Source of the DNA: Oscillospiraceae bacterium
GTDB lineage: Bacteria; Bacillota; Clostridia; Oscillospirales; CAG-272
Direction: 5' to 3'
NCBI GenBank assembly: GCA_015064085.1
Contig: SVSX01000017.1
Location: 1 to 34,875 of the forward strand
DNA length: 34,875 nucleotides
The translations under genes and the position numbers were made by a program. The first letter of the stretch is position 1; each line of letters opens with the position of its first letter. Positions 22,683 to 30,710 of the stretch are shown here, piece by piece. The notes beneath the pieces are model-generated. The model saw only the letters and a list, made by a program, of their open reading frames with translations. It was not told the DNA's origin and did no database searches.

Positions 22683-22922
22683 CGCAACTCATCGGGCGCT
22701 CGTGACGCCCGTTGTCGGATACTTTTTGTGTTCGGGGATAAGGAAATCGAGGTGCAAATCCTCGGCAACAGCCATTACCGTAATTGGGCATAGCCCTTAA
22801 GTCGGAATGCTTATCGTTTTGCGACTCGTAAAAATCTCTTGGGCAAAGGAAGGGAGGAGTGCTATCAGGATACGGCAGGGTATCCTTTTTCGTCAGCTCT
22901 TCCCGTAGGGAAGAGTTTTTTA
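22683..22922 (+). promoter_or_regulatory. Cobalamin (B12) riboswitch with terminator platform
   Basis: Hallmarks in order: a 5' GGGCG/CGCCC hairpin (22694-22710), GGTGCAAATCC with CTCGG (22751-22765), GCCATTACCG (22771-22780, the place of the GCCACTG box), and AAGTCGGAATGC (22799-22810, the AGTCAGGATAC position). The expression platform has two terminator hairpins in series: GGATAC/GTATCC plus five T (22868-22890) and CTCTTCCC/GGGAAGAG plus six T (22897-22921). Bound adenosyl- or other cobalamin would stop transcription before the lipoprotein gene. Core matches are good, though some bases deviate from the common consensus. Confidence 0.85.
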
Positions 22923-22962
22923 TTTTATCCTTTTGTACTTCATAAACGAAAGGAAAGAAAAA

Positions 22963-23376
22963 ATGAAAAGAATCGTATCACTTACACTTGTTGTTCTCAT
23001 GATCTGTGCGCTTCTCGTATCCTGCAACACGGTAGAGAAGACCGGCGCATGGGAGAATGCAACCTACCGCCGCGATATGGAGTTTGGCGAGGGCGCTAAG
23101 ACCGTCGAGGTTGAGGTAAAGGCGGAGGATCAGTCAATCACCTTCACCATTCACACCGATAAGGAGACACTCGGCGCGGCTCTCCTTGAGCACGAGCTTA
23201 TCTCGGGTGAGCAGGGCGCTTTCGGTCTTTACGTTAAGTTTGTTAACGGCATCGAGGCCGATTACGACAAGGACGGCACCTATTGGGGCTTCTATAAGAA
23301 CGGCGAGATGATGATGGTAGGCGTTGACGGCGCGGTAATCGCGGACGGTGAGCACTACGAGCTGGTCAAGGAATAA
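22963..23376 (+). CDS. DUF4430 lipoprotein, transcobalamin-like; probable B12-binding component
   Basis: The 137-residue lipoprotein starts at the ATG at 22963 after AAAGGAAAG. The signal peptide ends LLVSC (Cys21). The mature part is one DUF4430 domain (about 55-135): FTIHTDKETLGAALLEHELI, GEQGAFGLYVKFVNGIEADY, GTYWGFYKNGEMMMVGVDGA, DGEHYELVKE. This Pfam family is the C-terminal beta domain of transcobalamin and intrinsic factor, which grip cobalamin. The gene lies under a cobalamin riboswitch and its stop directly abuts the S-component start. It very likely captures cobalamin (or a precursor) outside the cell. Binding itself is inference. Confidence 0.85.
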   Translation: MKRIVSLTLVVLMICALLVSCNTVEKTGAWENATYRRDMEFGEGAKTVEVEVKAEDQSITFTIHTDKETLGAALLEHELISGEQGAFGLYVKFVNGIEADYDKDGTYWGFYKNGEMMMVGVDGAVIADGEHYELVKE

Positions 23377-23916
23377 ATGACAAAAGAAAACGTCAGACAC
23401 GGCTCGGTCAACGTAAGAGAAATGTGCATCTTCGCAATGCTTGGTGCAATAATGTTCGCGTCCAAGGTCATTATGGAGGCACTCCCGAATATCCACCTGC
23501 TTGGAATGTTGACCGTTACATATACCGTAGTCTATCGCAAAAAGGCGCTTATTCCCATATACGTTTACGTTATGCTTAACGGACTTTTTGCGGGCTTTAA
23601 CCTCTGGTGGCTTCCGTACACCTACATTTGGACAATTCTCTGGGGTATTGCTATGCTCCTGCCGAGAAAAATGCCGAAAAGGGTAGCGTATATCGTCTAT
23701 TCCTTAATATGCGCGCTTCACGGCTTTGCCTATGGCACGCTCTACGCTCCCGCGCAGGCTTTGATGTTTGGTCTTAATTTTGAGCAAACGGTAGCGTGGA
23801 TTATATCCGGCATTCCGTTTGACCTCATCCACGGATTTTCTAACCTCGGACTTGGATTCTTGGTTGTACCGCTGGCGGAGCTTTTAACAAGACTCTCGCG
23901 TAAGATAATCAACTGA
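23377..23916 (+). CDS. ECF transporter S component, probably for cobalamin
   Basis: S components are small membrane proteins that bind one vitamin and dock to a shared EcfA-A'-T energising module. The 179-residue protein has about six transmembrane helices (for example REMCIFAMLGAIMFASKVIM, IWTILWGIAMLLP, PFDLIHGFSNLGLGFLVVPL) and the short N-terminal NVREMCIFAMLGA element that often contacts EcfT. It starts directly after the DUF4430 stop, so the two are coupled, and is under the same riboswitch. It is not obviously BtuM or CbrT by sequence. No ecfA/T genes are nearby, so a group II (shared) ECF module elsewhere is expected. Confidence 0.85.
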   Translation: MTKENVRHGSVNVREMCIFAMLGAIMFASKVIMEALPNIHLLGMLTVTYTVVYRKKALIPIYVYVMLNGLFAGFNLWWLPYTYIWTILWGIAMLLPRKMPKRVAYIVYSLICALHGFAYGTLYAPAQALMFGLNFEQTVAWIISGIPFDLIHGFSNLGLGFLVVPLAELLTRLSRKIIN

Positions 23917-23925
23917 ATAAAAAAT

Positions 23926-23965
23926 GGCAGGATCGAAGTAGAAAAGCCTTGATCCTGCCGTTTTT
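23926..23965 (+). terminator. Terminator of the B12 uptake operon
   Basis: GGCAGGATC (23926-23934) pairs with GATCCTGCC (23951-23959), then G and five T. Confidence 0.85.
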
Positions 23966-24085
23966 ATATATTTGATTACAACCAATGCGCTAATAAGCAC
24001 AATTCATGCCTCGGGCAATTTATGACACAGAGTGTCAAATCATGCAAATTATTGCAATTCATGGCGATTCTTAGAGAAGCGCTCG

Positions 24086-24859
24086 TCAATATCCCATTTC
24101 TCCGAGCTCTTTTGCAAGACTGACGTAAAACTCGAGTATACGCCGTCTGTTTCTTTTCGCCGCAAGAAAATCCACTATCTGCGTGTGAGATACCGAGTCG
24201 TCAAGACACTCGCCTCGATAGTTTTCATACTTTGCAGACTCCTCCGAGACCATACCGTCATTCTCGACCCCCTCGGTGTAGTTGTACAGGGTGAGAGGCA
24301 CGGCCATAAGCACGCAGTCCTTGCCGCTCCTTAACTTAGTCGAGTAGCTCTGGCAATATACCTTGTCGGAGAAGCTCTCCTCAACGGTATCCTCCTCGGG
24401 CTTTTTCAGCTGCTCACACACCTTCATGGAGTCGGGGTTTTTGTCGCCTATAAGCTTGTAGAAGCCGTTAATGAAAAAGGTGATCACTTTCTTTACCCAC
24501 ATAGGCAGACTCCACAAATGCGTCGCGATAGCCGAGCCGCGGTGCGGAGTGCATAGTGTTGTAAGCGAGGCGACCTTGTCCGCCATATCAAGCTCTCTTA
24601 TCATATACTTGGAGTCGAGCCCTCCCTTTGAGTGCGCGATGATATTGATCTTCTCGGCGCCCGTCGTCCCAAGCACCCCGAGGATTATCTCCTTAAGCTG
24701 AGCGGCATTCGATTCAATAGAGCCAAATCCGTCCGTCCCCGCGGTATAGACGTCATATCCCGCTTCCTTTAGCGTATATTCAATTTTACCGAAGGCACGG
24801 ATCAATTTCGTCTCGCGAAGGGCAACTCCGTGCACCAGAATTATAGGATATTTTGTCAT
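24086..24859 (-). CDS. Esterase/lipase, alpha/beta-hydrolase (triacylglycerol-lipase-like)
   Basis: The 257-residue protein begins MTKYPIILVHGVALRETKLI with the HG oxyanion motif of lipases. It has the nucleophile serine in NIIAHSKGGLDSKYMIRE (about residue 98), an STLCTPHRGSAIA segment typical of bacterial lipases (PGAP1/LipA-type), and a C-terminal histidine in DDSVSHTQIVDFL. There is no signal peptide, so it is cytosolic or acts on membrane lipids from inside. Neighbouring lipid genes (PlsC-like downstream in the opposite direction) fit a role in lipid turnover. Substrate is unknown. It is transcribed from its own promoter, divergent from the PlsC gene. Confidence 0.85.
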   Translation of the reverse strand: MTKYPIILVHGVALRETKLIRAFGKIEYTLKEAGYDVYTAGTDGFGSIESNAAQLKEIILGVLGTTGAEKINIIAHSKGGLDSKYMIRELDMADKVASLTTLCTPHRGSAIATHLWSLPMWVKKVITFFINGFYKLIGDKNPDSMKVCEQLKKPEEDTVEESFSDKVYCQSYSTKLRSGKDCVLMAVPLTLYNYTEGVENDGMVSEESAKYENYRGECLDDSVSHTQIVDFLAAKRNRRRILEFYVSLAKELGEMGY

Positions 24860-24906
24860 ATTACCGATCCTTCAAGGCGTATTTTCTGACGTGTGCTTGT
24901 ACGTAC

Positions 24907-24935
24907 ATTATATTCTCGCGTACTGAAATAGTCAA
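24907..24935 (-). promoter_or_regulatory. Promoter of lipase gene
   Basis: TTGACT (24935-24930), 17-base spacer, TATAAT (24912-24907), 48 bases before the start codon. Confidence 0.75.
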
Positions 24936-24983
24936 GGAAATTTGCCCAAATGCTCCGTTAATTAACAAATAGTTAAAAAACAC

Positions 24984-25012
24984 TTGCCTTTTAGACAGAC
25001 TTAGTGTATAAT
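24984..25012 (+). promoter_or_regulatory. Promoter of PlsC-like gene
   Basis: TTGCCT (24984-24989), 17-base spacer, TATAAT (25007-25012). It is back to back with the lipase promoter. Confidence 0.72.
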
Positions 25013-25052
25013 AAATTGACATTACTGACTAAAGTGTAAATTGCGAGGGAAA

Positions 25053-26336
25053 ATGGACAACATAGACGTAAATTACAAAAACCCGAAAAAATACAAGACC
25101 GCAAAATACCCGATACGCCAGCCAAGATACTTGACTTGGCTTATTCAGGTGCTCTCAAAGATGATGCTCGCAGGCAAGGAGCATAAGGTAGAGAAGATCA
25201 ACGTCGAGGGGCTCAAGCCTCCGTATCTTCTTCTTTCCAACCATATGTCCTTCGTTGACTTTGAGATGGTATCTCTTTGCACCTATCCTCACAGAGTCAA
25301 CAACGTCGTAAACATCGACGGCTTTTATATGAGAGCCTGGCTTCTTGAGTGGATTGGCGCTATCTGTACGAGAAAGTTTACGACCGATCTCCACCTTGTC
25401 AAGTCTATCCGCAAGGTGCTTGAGAGAGGTGACGTCCTCTGCATGTATCCCGAGGCAAGATATTCTCCCGTAGGCACTACCTCCTATCTTCCCGAGTCAC
25501 TCGGTATGCTTGTAAAGAGGAGCAATGTGCCCGTAGTTATCGCGCTCCATCACGGAAACTACCTTCACTCTCCCTTCTGGAACTTCCGTAAGAAGAGAAA
25601 GGTGCCGCTTTATACTACCTTCACCAAGCTCTGGGATCCCGAGGATATTGAGAAGATGTCGGTAGAGGAGATAAACGCAGGCCTCAGAGAGGCTCTCACC
25701 TATGACGACTATAAGTATCAGAAGGACAACGGCATACTCATCACCGAGCCTTACCGCGCCGAGGGGCTTAATAAGATACTTTATCAGTGCCCCAACTGTA
25801 AGACCGAGCACAAAATGTTCTCCGAGGGAGCAGAGATCTTCTGCGAGGCGTGCGGCAAGAGATGGTATATGAACGAGGATAGCACCCTCACCGCCAAGGA
25901 AGGAGAGACCGAGTTCTCGCATATTCCCGATTGGTTTGAGTGGGAGAGGGAGCAGGTGCGCGCCGAGATCGAGAGAGGCGAGTACTCCTTCGAGGACGAG
26001 GTCGAGGTCTACTCTTTACCGAGATGCTATAAATACGAGCCTCTCGGCTTTGGAAAGCTCACCCACGATCCCGAGCACGGCTTTATCCTCACCGGTCACT
26101 ACCGCGGCGAGGATTACCGAATCCAGCGTACCCCCTTGCAGACCAACAGCCTGCACGTTGAGTACGATTTCCTCCGTATCAAGCCCTTTGACCTTGTGGA
26201 CATCTCCACAGAGGACGACTCCTTCTATTGCTATACAACCAAGCGTGACGTTATAACCAAGCTTGCATTCGCAACCGAGGAGATATACAAAATAGAGCTT
26301 GAGAAAAAGAGAAGCCTGACAAAAAGCATAACTTGA
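25053..26336 (+). CDS. PlsC-type lysophospholipid acyltransferase with C-terminal zinc ribbon
   Basis: The 427-residue protein has an acyltransferase domain in about residues 45-215: LLLSNHMSFVDFEM carries the H-x4-D catalytic pair, MYPEARYSP the substrate block, and VPVVIALHHGNYLHS follows. Unlike ordinary PlsC (about 240 residues) it has a long extension with a zinc ribbon at about 250-275 (YQCPNCKTEHK, IFCEACGKRW) and a beta-rich end. The domain may transfer acyl groups to glycerol phosphate or another alcohol; the ribbon suggests a scaffold or nucleic-acid/protein contact. The ATG at 25053 follows GAGGG; an upstream TTG is less likely. It is a monocistron between a promoter and a terminator. 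Confidence 0.85.
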   Translation: MDNIDVNYKNPKKYKTAKYPIRQPRYLTWLIQVLSKMMLAGKEHKVEKINVEGLKPPYLLLSNHMSFVDFEMVSLCTYPHRVNNVVNIDGFYMRAWLLEWIGAICTRKFTTDLHLVKSIRKVLERGDVLCMYPEARYSPVGTTSYLPESLGMLVKRSNVPVVIALHHGNYLHSPFWNFRKKRKVPLYTTFTKLWDPEDIEKMSVEEINAGLREALTYDDYKYQKDNGILITEPYRAEGLNKILYQCPNCKTEHKMFSEGAEIFCEACGKRWYMNEDSTLTAKEGETEFSHIPDWFEWEREQVRAEIERGEYSFEDEVEVYSLPRCYKYEPLGFGKLTHDPEHGFILTGHYRGEDYRIQRTPLQTNSLHVEYDFLRIKPFDLVDISTEDDSFYCYTTKRDVITKLAFATEEIYKIELEKKRSLTKSIT

Positions 26337-26343
26337 AATAAGT

Positions 26344-26381
26344 AAAGGAAGCCTTGGAAAAAATCCTCGGCTTCCTTTTTT
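26344..26381. terminator. Bidirectional terminator
   Basis: AAAGGAAGCC (26344-26353) pairs with GGCTTCCTTT (26369-26378), with T runs beyond, between the convergent PlsC-like gene and the hydrolase gene whose stop codon overlaps its edge. Confidence 0.8.
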
Positions 26382-27333
26382 ATCTGATATTCCACTCGTC
26401 GTATATCTTGTTGAGCTGATTTACGTACCCCTCGCGATCCTTTGGGAAAGCGAGGCCGTGACCTGCATCTGCTACGGTTATCAGCGCCTTCTTATCCGAG
26501 GCGCACGCCTCGCAGAGTCTGACACTCATATCATATGGCACAAAGTCATCCGCATCGCCGTGTACGAATACTATCGGCAACGAGCATTTTTTCATTGCGT
26601 CGATAGGGGATGCCTCCTCAAGGTTAAAGCCGCCGTATATACGGGCGCCGAGCTTAATGAAGGGGTAGAGAAGCTTTACGGGGAGCTTCATATCCTTGAC
26701 AACCTTGCATATGATCTCCTTCGGTGAGGAATATCCGCAGTCTGCGAGCACGCTTATAACGTTTTTGGGGAGATCTTCTCCCGACGCCATCATTACCGTT
26801 GCCGCGCCCATTGAGATACCCGTGATAACGATCTTGACGTCATCACCGAATTTCCTGATCGCGAAATCTATCCAGCCGATGCAGTCCCGTCTTTCATTTA
26901 TACCGAAGCTTATGACGTGTCCGTCACTTGTTCCTGCCGCTCTGTGATTGACTATAAGGGCGTTTCTGCCTACCTTGAAGGCACGCTCAACTGCGCCGCA
27001 GAGATCTCTTTCGGCATTGCCTCTATATCCGTGGAAGAGTATTTCAAGGGGGGCGCCTGCCTCTTGCTCGTAATACTTGCCGCGCAAGGTCAGACCGTCG
27101 TGTGACTTGATCTCAACGTCCTCGTGGGGCATAGCGCGTACCTGCTTTATCCATCCAATCATGTCGTTGCGGTAGACCTCGTATATCTCACCGTCGGGTA
27201 TTTCGTATTCGTCGGGACCAAGAGGATTTCTCTTTGGCGAATAGAACACCTTAAGAAAACAGATCAGCGAAGTTAAAAGTATCAAAACGGCAATTCCGCC
27301 AATGATGCAAAGACACCACAAAGTCCAGTGCAT
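26380..27333 (-). CDS. Alpha/beta hydrolase with N-terminal membrane anchor
   Basis: The 317-residue protein has one N-terminal transmembrane helix (residues about 8-28) and a hydrolase domain: ILFHGYRGNAERD, VNHRAAGTSDGHVISFG, nucleophile in ITGISMGAATVMMASGED, the acid in VFVHGDADDFVPYDMS, and the histidine in VADAGHGLAFPKD. This is the fold of the BAAT-like or YqkD/peptidase-S9-like membrane hydrolases of Firmicutes. The catalytic triad is intact. It has a GGAGG ribosome binding site and its own promoter with a palindrome in the spacer. The substrate is not evident. Confidence 0.88.
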   Translation of the reverse strand: MHWTLWCLCIIGGIAVLILLTSLICFLKVFYSPKRNPLGPDEYEIPDGEIYEVYRNDMIGWIKQVRAMPHEDVEIKSHDGLTLRGKYYEQEAGAPLEILFHGYRGNAERDLCGAVERAFKVGRNALIVNHRAAGTSDGHVISFGINERRDCIGWIDFAIRKFGDDVKIVITGISMGAATVMMASGEDLPKNVISVLADCGYSSPKEIICKVVKDMKLPVKLLYPFIKLGARIYGGFNLEEASPIDAMKKCSLPIVFVHGDADDFVPYDMSVRLCEACASDKKALITVADAGHGLAFPKDREGYVNQLNKIYDEWNIR

Positions 27334-27364
27334 AGTAAGCCTCCGAATAAAAAACTATATTAAC

Positions 27365-27393
27365 AGTATATCACACGGCGCGTGTAATGTCAA
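27365..27393 (-). promoter_or_regulatory. Promoter of anchored hydrolase, with palindrome in spacer
   Basis: TTGACA (27393-27388), 17-base spacer, TATACT (27370-27365). The spacer contains a perfect inverted repeat ACACG-GCG-CGTGT (27373-27385), a good place for a repressor. Confidence 0.72.
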
Positions 27394-27502
27394 TGAATAA
27401 AATAACGGACGGATGCATTTTTTCCCTTCTGTTCATATTCTTGAATCTGTCAAAACTGCCCGATAATAACATCTAAAAAATGCGAAATGGTTGGTTTATT
27501 TC

Positions 27503-27937
27503 TTATAAATAAGCCCTCATATCAGTCGCAAGTCTGTCCTCAAGCTTTATGAGCTTTTTAGTTATATCCTTGGCTTTTTCCTCTGCGGCCTTATACTGAT
27601 TGAGATATCCCGACAGAGATTTTACTCCCATGTTGCAGCCGTCGGTCATCAGATCCGCAATTATTGAGTCCGTCGCGTGCAGACCGAGCTTCATGCTAGT
27701 TTTCATCCAGGACATTCCTACCGCTATGGGGTTTGGGTCCTTGCCCTCATCCTTATATTTTTCGAGCAGGGCATTGATCTCTTCTTCGAGTCTTTCGTGT
27801 TCATTCTTACATCCGGATAGAATCTTCTTCATCTCGTCCGACTTGACGTATTTTTCGACGTCCTCGATCGATCTGACTCCCATTTTTATTCCCGCGTCAC
27901 ATTCGCGAAGCAACTTTATCGTATCTTGTTCAATCAT
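27503..27937 (-). CDS. Small helical protein, possible ferritin-like four-helix bundle
   Basis: The 144-residue protein is almost entirely helical and charged: MIEQDTIKLLRECDAGIKMG, SDEMKKILSGCKNEHERLEE, GMSWMKTSMKLG, LHATDSIIADLMTDGCNMGV, and a final KAKDITKKLIKLEDRLA. The regular spacing of E, H and D along four helices (NEHERLEEEI, LHATDSIIADLM) suggests a four-helix bundle like ferritin-like or DUF2383-type proteins. A metal site is possible but not provable by eye. AGGAGTTAA precedes the ATG. It is divergent from the alpha-galactosidase gene, about 150 bases apart. Confidence 0.65.
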   Translation of the reverse strand: MIEQDTIKLLRECDAGIKMGVRSIEDVEKYVKSDEMKKILSGCKNEHERLEEEINALLEKYKDEGKDPNPIAVGMSWMKTSMKLGLHATDSIIADLMTDGCNMGVKSLSGYLNQYKAAEEKAKDITKKLIKLEDRLATDMRAYL

Positions 27938-28020
27938 CTTTTTATTAACTCCTTTTTTATTGATACCTTTATTTTTTGTTGCTGCGTCAACAAATATACG
28001 TCGATAATAGTTTGTGTCTG

Positions 28021-28049
28021 TTGATTTTTTATTTTGCGTGTGATATAAT
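28021..28049 (+). promoter_or_regulatory. Promoter of alpha-galactosidase gene
   Basis: TTGATT (28021-28026), 17-base spacer, TATAAT (28044-28049), about 40 bases before the ATG. Confidence 0.72.
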
Positions 28050-28089
28050 TGTGATAAATAAATTTTCCGCTACCGAGAAAGGGTATTTT

Positions 28090-30432
28090 ATGATAAGACA
28101 GCTTGATAAGGTATTCGTCCTTGATACAGAGAATACGACCTACGCCTTCCACGTATTGGAGAGCGGCCATCTTGAGCATCTTTATTATGGAGAAAAAATA
28201 GACATAAGAGAGGCAAGCGATGCCGCGCCGCTTATTGAAAAGCAGGCTTTTGCGCCAGGCAACTCAAACGTGTATGACGAGAAATATCCGAATCTCTCGC
28301 TCGAGAATATCCGCCTTGAGATGTCCTCCTACGGAAAGAGTGACATCCGCGAGCCTTTTGTAGAGGTCACGCACGCAGACGGCAGTTATACTCAGGACTT
28401 TCTCTTTGACAGCGCGGTTATCCGCGAGGGAAAGACTCCTCTTGCGACTCTTCCGTCATCCTATGAGGACGAGGGCACAGTACACGAGCTTATAATAACC
28501 CTGAAGGATAAGAGCTATGACCTAACGCTTGAGCTTAACTATGCCGTATTCGAGAACCGCGACGTTATTACGCGTTCTGCAAGGCTCAAAAATACCTCCG
28601 CTGACAGCGTCAGACTTAACAGACTTATGAGCACCCAGCTCGATTTTGAGGACTCCGGCTATATCCTTACCACCTTCAACGGCAGCTGGGCAAGGGAAAT
28701 GTACCGCCACGACACGGGTGTAGTGGCAGGAAAGTGTATAAATTCCACCTATGCCGGTACCTCCTCGAGCAGATCCAACCCCTTCGTTATGCTCTCGCGC
28801 CCCGAGACCACCGAGGACAGAGGCCTTTGCTACGGCTTGAACCTTGTTTACAGTGGCAATCATTACGAGTGCGCTGAGGTTGGCAGCCACGGTAAGACTA
28901 GATTTGTCAGCGGTATAAACCCCGCGAGCTTTTCCATTCTCCTTAATCCCGGCGAGTGCTTTGAGACTCCCGAGGCGGTTATGACCGTATCCGAGGAGGG
29001 CTACAACGGTATGAGCCTGCGTATGCACGCCTTTGTCAGAGAATGTATCGTAAGAGGGGAGTGGAAGAAAAAGAGCCGTCCCGTGCTTCTTAACAGCTGG
29101 GAGGCATCCTACTTTGATATAAACGAGCACAAGCTCTTGAAGCTTGCTAAGGAGGGCAGGGATGTCGGGGTCGAGCTGTTCGTTATGGATGACGGTTGGT
29201 TTGGTGAAAGACGTGACGATAAGAGATCCCTCGGTGACTGGTATGTCAATAAGAAGAAGCTCCCCGGAGGAATCTCCCGCCTTTGCGATAAGGTAAACGA
29301 GCTCGGACTAGATTTCGGTATATGGGTTGAGCCCGAGATGGTAAACGTGGATAGCGATCTTTACCGCGCGCATCCCGAGTGGACTCTCGAGATTCCCGGT
29401 AAGCCTCATTCGGAGGGCAGAAATCAGCGCATACTCGACCTTACCAATCCCGCGGTAGTCGATCATCTTATCGAGCAGATGAGCGCAATCTTTTCCTCTG
29501 CGAACATCTCCTACGTCAAGTGGGATATGAACAGAATATTCTCGGATTATTACTCGCAGTATCTCCCCGCCGAGAGGCAGGGAGAGGTATCGCACCGCTA
29601 TATGATCGGGCTCTACCGCCTTATGCGTACGCTTACCGAGAGATTCCCGAAAATACTCTTCGAGGGGTGCGCGTCGGGCGGGAACCGCTTTGACCTCGGT
29701 ATCCTCTCCTACTTCCCTCAGATATGGGCCAGTGACGATACCGACGCTATCTACAGAGTAAAGGGGCAGACGGGCTACAGCTACGGCTATCCTATGTCCA
29801 CAGTCGGCGCGCACGTATCAGCGTGCCCCAATCATCAGACGCTTCGTATGACTCCCTTAGCGACCAGATTTGACGTCGCGGCGTTTGGTGTTCTCGGATA
29901 CGAATGCAACCTGTGCGATATGAGCGCCGAGGAGAAAAAACAGATAAGAGAGCAGATCGCTCTTTATAAGAAATGGCGCGAGGTTCTTCAGTTCGGGCAC
30001 TTTTATCGAGGCAGAAGTGATAATATCTATGAGTGGACCTGCGTCAGCGAGGATGGATCAAGAGCGGTTGGTATGCTCCTTCAGGTGCTTACAGATCCCA
30101 ATTACGCCTTTACCCAGTTCTTCCCGAGAGGACTTGACAGTGAGGTAAGGTATCACTTCTACAACATAGAGCGCAAGGTCAGGATCAAGCCCTTTGGCGA
30201 TCTTGTAAATATGCTCTCTCCCATACATATCAAGTACGATTCTCTCGTTCACAACATAGTGGACAAGTTTGTCAAGATGCCCGGTGAGGTTGAGGATTAC
30301 ACCGCATACGGAAGTACTCTTATGAAGGGGGTTAAGCTCAAGGCCGCCTTTGCCGGCACGGGCTTTGATGAGAATACACGCTTCTTCCGTGACTTCTCAT
30401 CCCGCATGTACTTTATGGAGAAGGTGGATTAA
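28090..30432 (+). CDS. GH36 alpha-galactosidase
   Basis: It removes alpha-1,6-linked galactose from raffinose-family sugars and galactomannan side chains. The 780-residue protein starts at the ATG at 28090 behind GAAAGGG; an upstream in-frame start at 27976 would add 38 unlikely residues. It has an N-terminal beta-sandwich (1-330), then the barrel: LFVMDDGWFGERRDDKRS, GIWVEPEMVNVDSDL, the nucleophile Asp479 in VKWDMNRIFS, EGCASGGNRFD, and the acid/base Asp549 in WASDDTDAIYR. A C-terminal beta domain follows. Positions match well-studied GH36 enzymes. No signal peptide, so it works on imported oligosaccharides. It is a single gene here. Confidence 0.95.
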   Translation: MIRQLDKVFVLDTENTTYAFHVLESGHLEHLYYGEKIDIREASDAAPLIEKQAFAPGNSNVYDEKYPNLSLENIRLEMSSYGKSDIREPFVEVTHADGSYTQDFLFDSAVIREGKTPLATLPSSYEDEGTVHELIITLKDKSYDLTLELNYAVFENRDVITRSARLKNTSADSVRLNRLMSTQLDFEDSGYILTTFNGSWAREMYRHDTGVVAGKCINSTYAGTSSSRSNPFVMLSRPETTEDRGLCYGLNLVYSGNHYECAEVGSHGKTRFVSGINPASFSILLNPGECFETPEAVMTVSEEGYNGMSLRMHAFVRECIVRGEWKKKSRPVLLNSWEASYFDINEHKLLKLAKEGRDVGVELFVMDDGWFGERRDDKRSLGDWYVNKKKLPGGISRLCDKVNELGLDFGIWVEPEMVNVDSDLYRAHPEWTLEIPGKPHSEGRNQRILDLTNPAVVDHLIEQMSAIFSSANISYVKWDMNRIFSDYYSQYLPAERQGEVSHRYMIGLYRLMRTLTERFPKILFEGCASGGNRFDLGILSYFPQIWASDDTDAIYRVKGQTGYSYGYPMSTVGAHVSACPNHQTLRMTPLATRFDVAAFGVLGYECNLCDMSAEEKKQIREQIALYKKWREVLQFGHFYRGRSDNIYEWTCVSEDGSRAVGMLLQVLTDPNYAFTQFFPRGLDSEVRYHFYNIERKVRIKPFGDLVNMLSPIHIKYDSLVHNIVDKFVKMPGEVEDYTAYGSTLMKGVKLKAAFAGTGFDENTRFFRDFSSRMYFMEKVD

Positions 30433-30499
30433 TAATTTTTCTCAAGTCTGCAATGGCAGATAAAATCTGCTTATGGATTTTGAAAATATGAAAATATTC

Positions 30500-30528
30500 T
30501 TGCTTCTTAGGTGAAGTTGTGTTATAAT
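30500..30528 (+). promoter_or_regulatory. Promoter of Na/Pi transporter operon
   Basis: TTGCTT (30500-30505), 17-base spacer, TATAAT (30523-30528). Predicted RNA start near 30535 gives a leader of about 175 bases. Confidence 0.72.
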
Positions 30529-30534
30529 GTAAAA

Positions 30535-30710
30535 TGGTCGGTTATAGTGTCATTTCGAGCTAGGTCAAAAATACGGCTCCGACTTTGTTTTTTTCTGACG
30601 GATTACGGTGAATAAAGCAAGCGTCATCTATTTTACGCCTTTGCCGTCATCGGTGTCCAAATAGCTTTTGTAAAAAAATCTGTACTTTTTTTGTTTGAAA
30701 GGAAACAACT
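30535..30710 (+). promoter_or_regulatory. Long leader of Na/Pi transporter operon
   Basis: No gene fits here. GTCGG (30537-30541) pairs with CCGAC (30579-30583), which is followed by a T-rich tract (30584-30594), and TGACGG (30596-30601) pairs with CCGTCA (30644-30649). It may contain an attenuator, but the stems are short and loops long. Confidence 0.3.

Noticed and set aside
22325-22791. Two overlapping minus-strand frames of 147 and 101 codons.
   Set aside because: They run across the oriT, a terminator and the cobalamin aptamer, have no domain and no ribosome binding site; chance frames.
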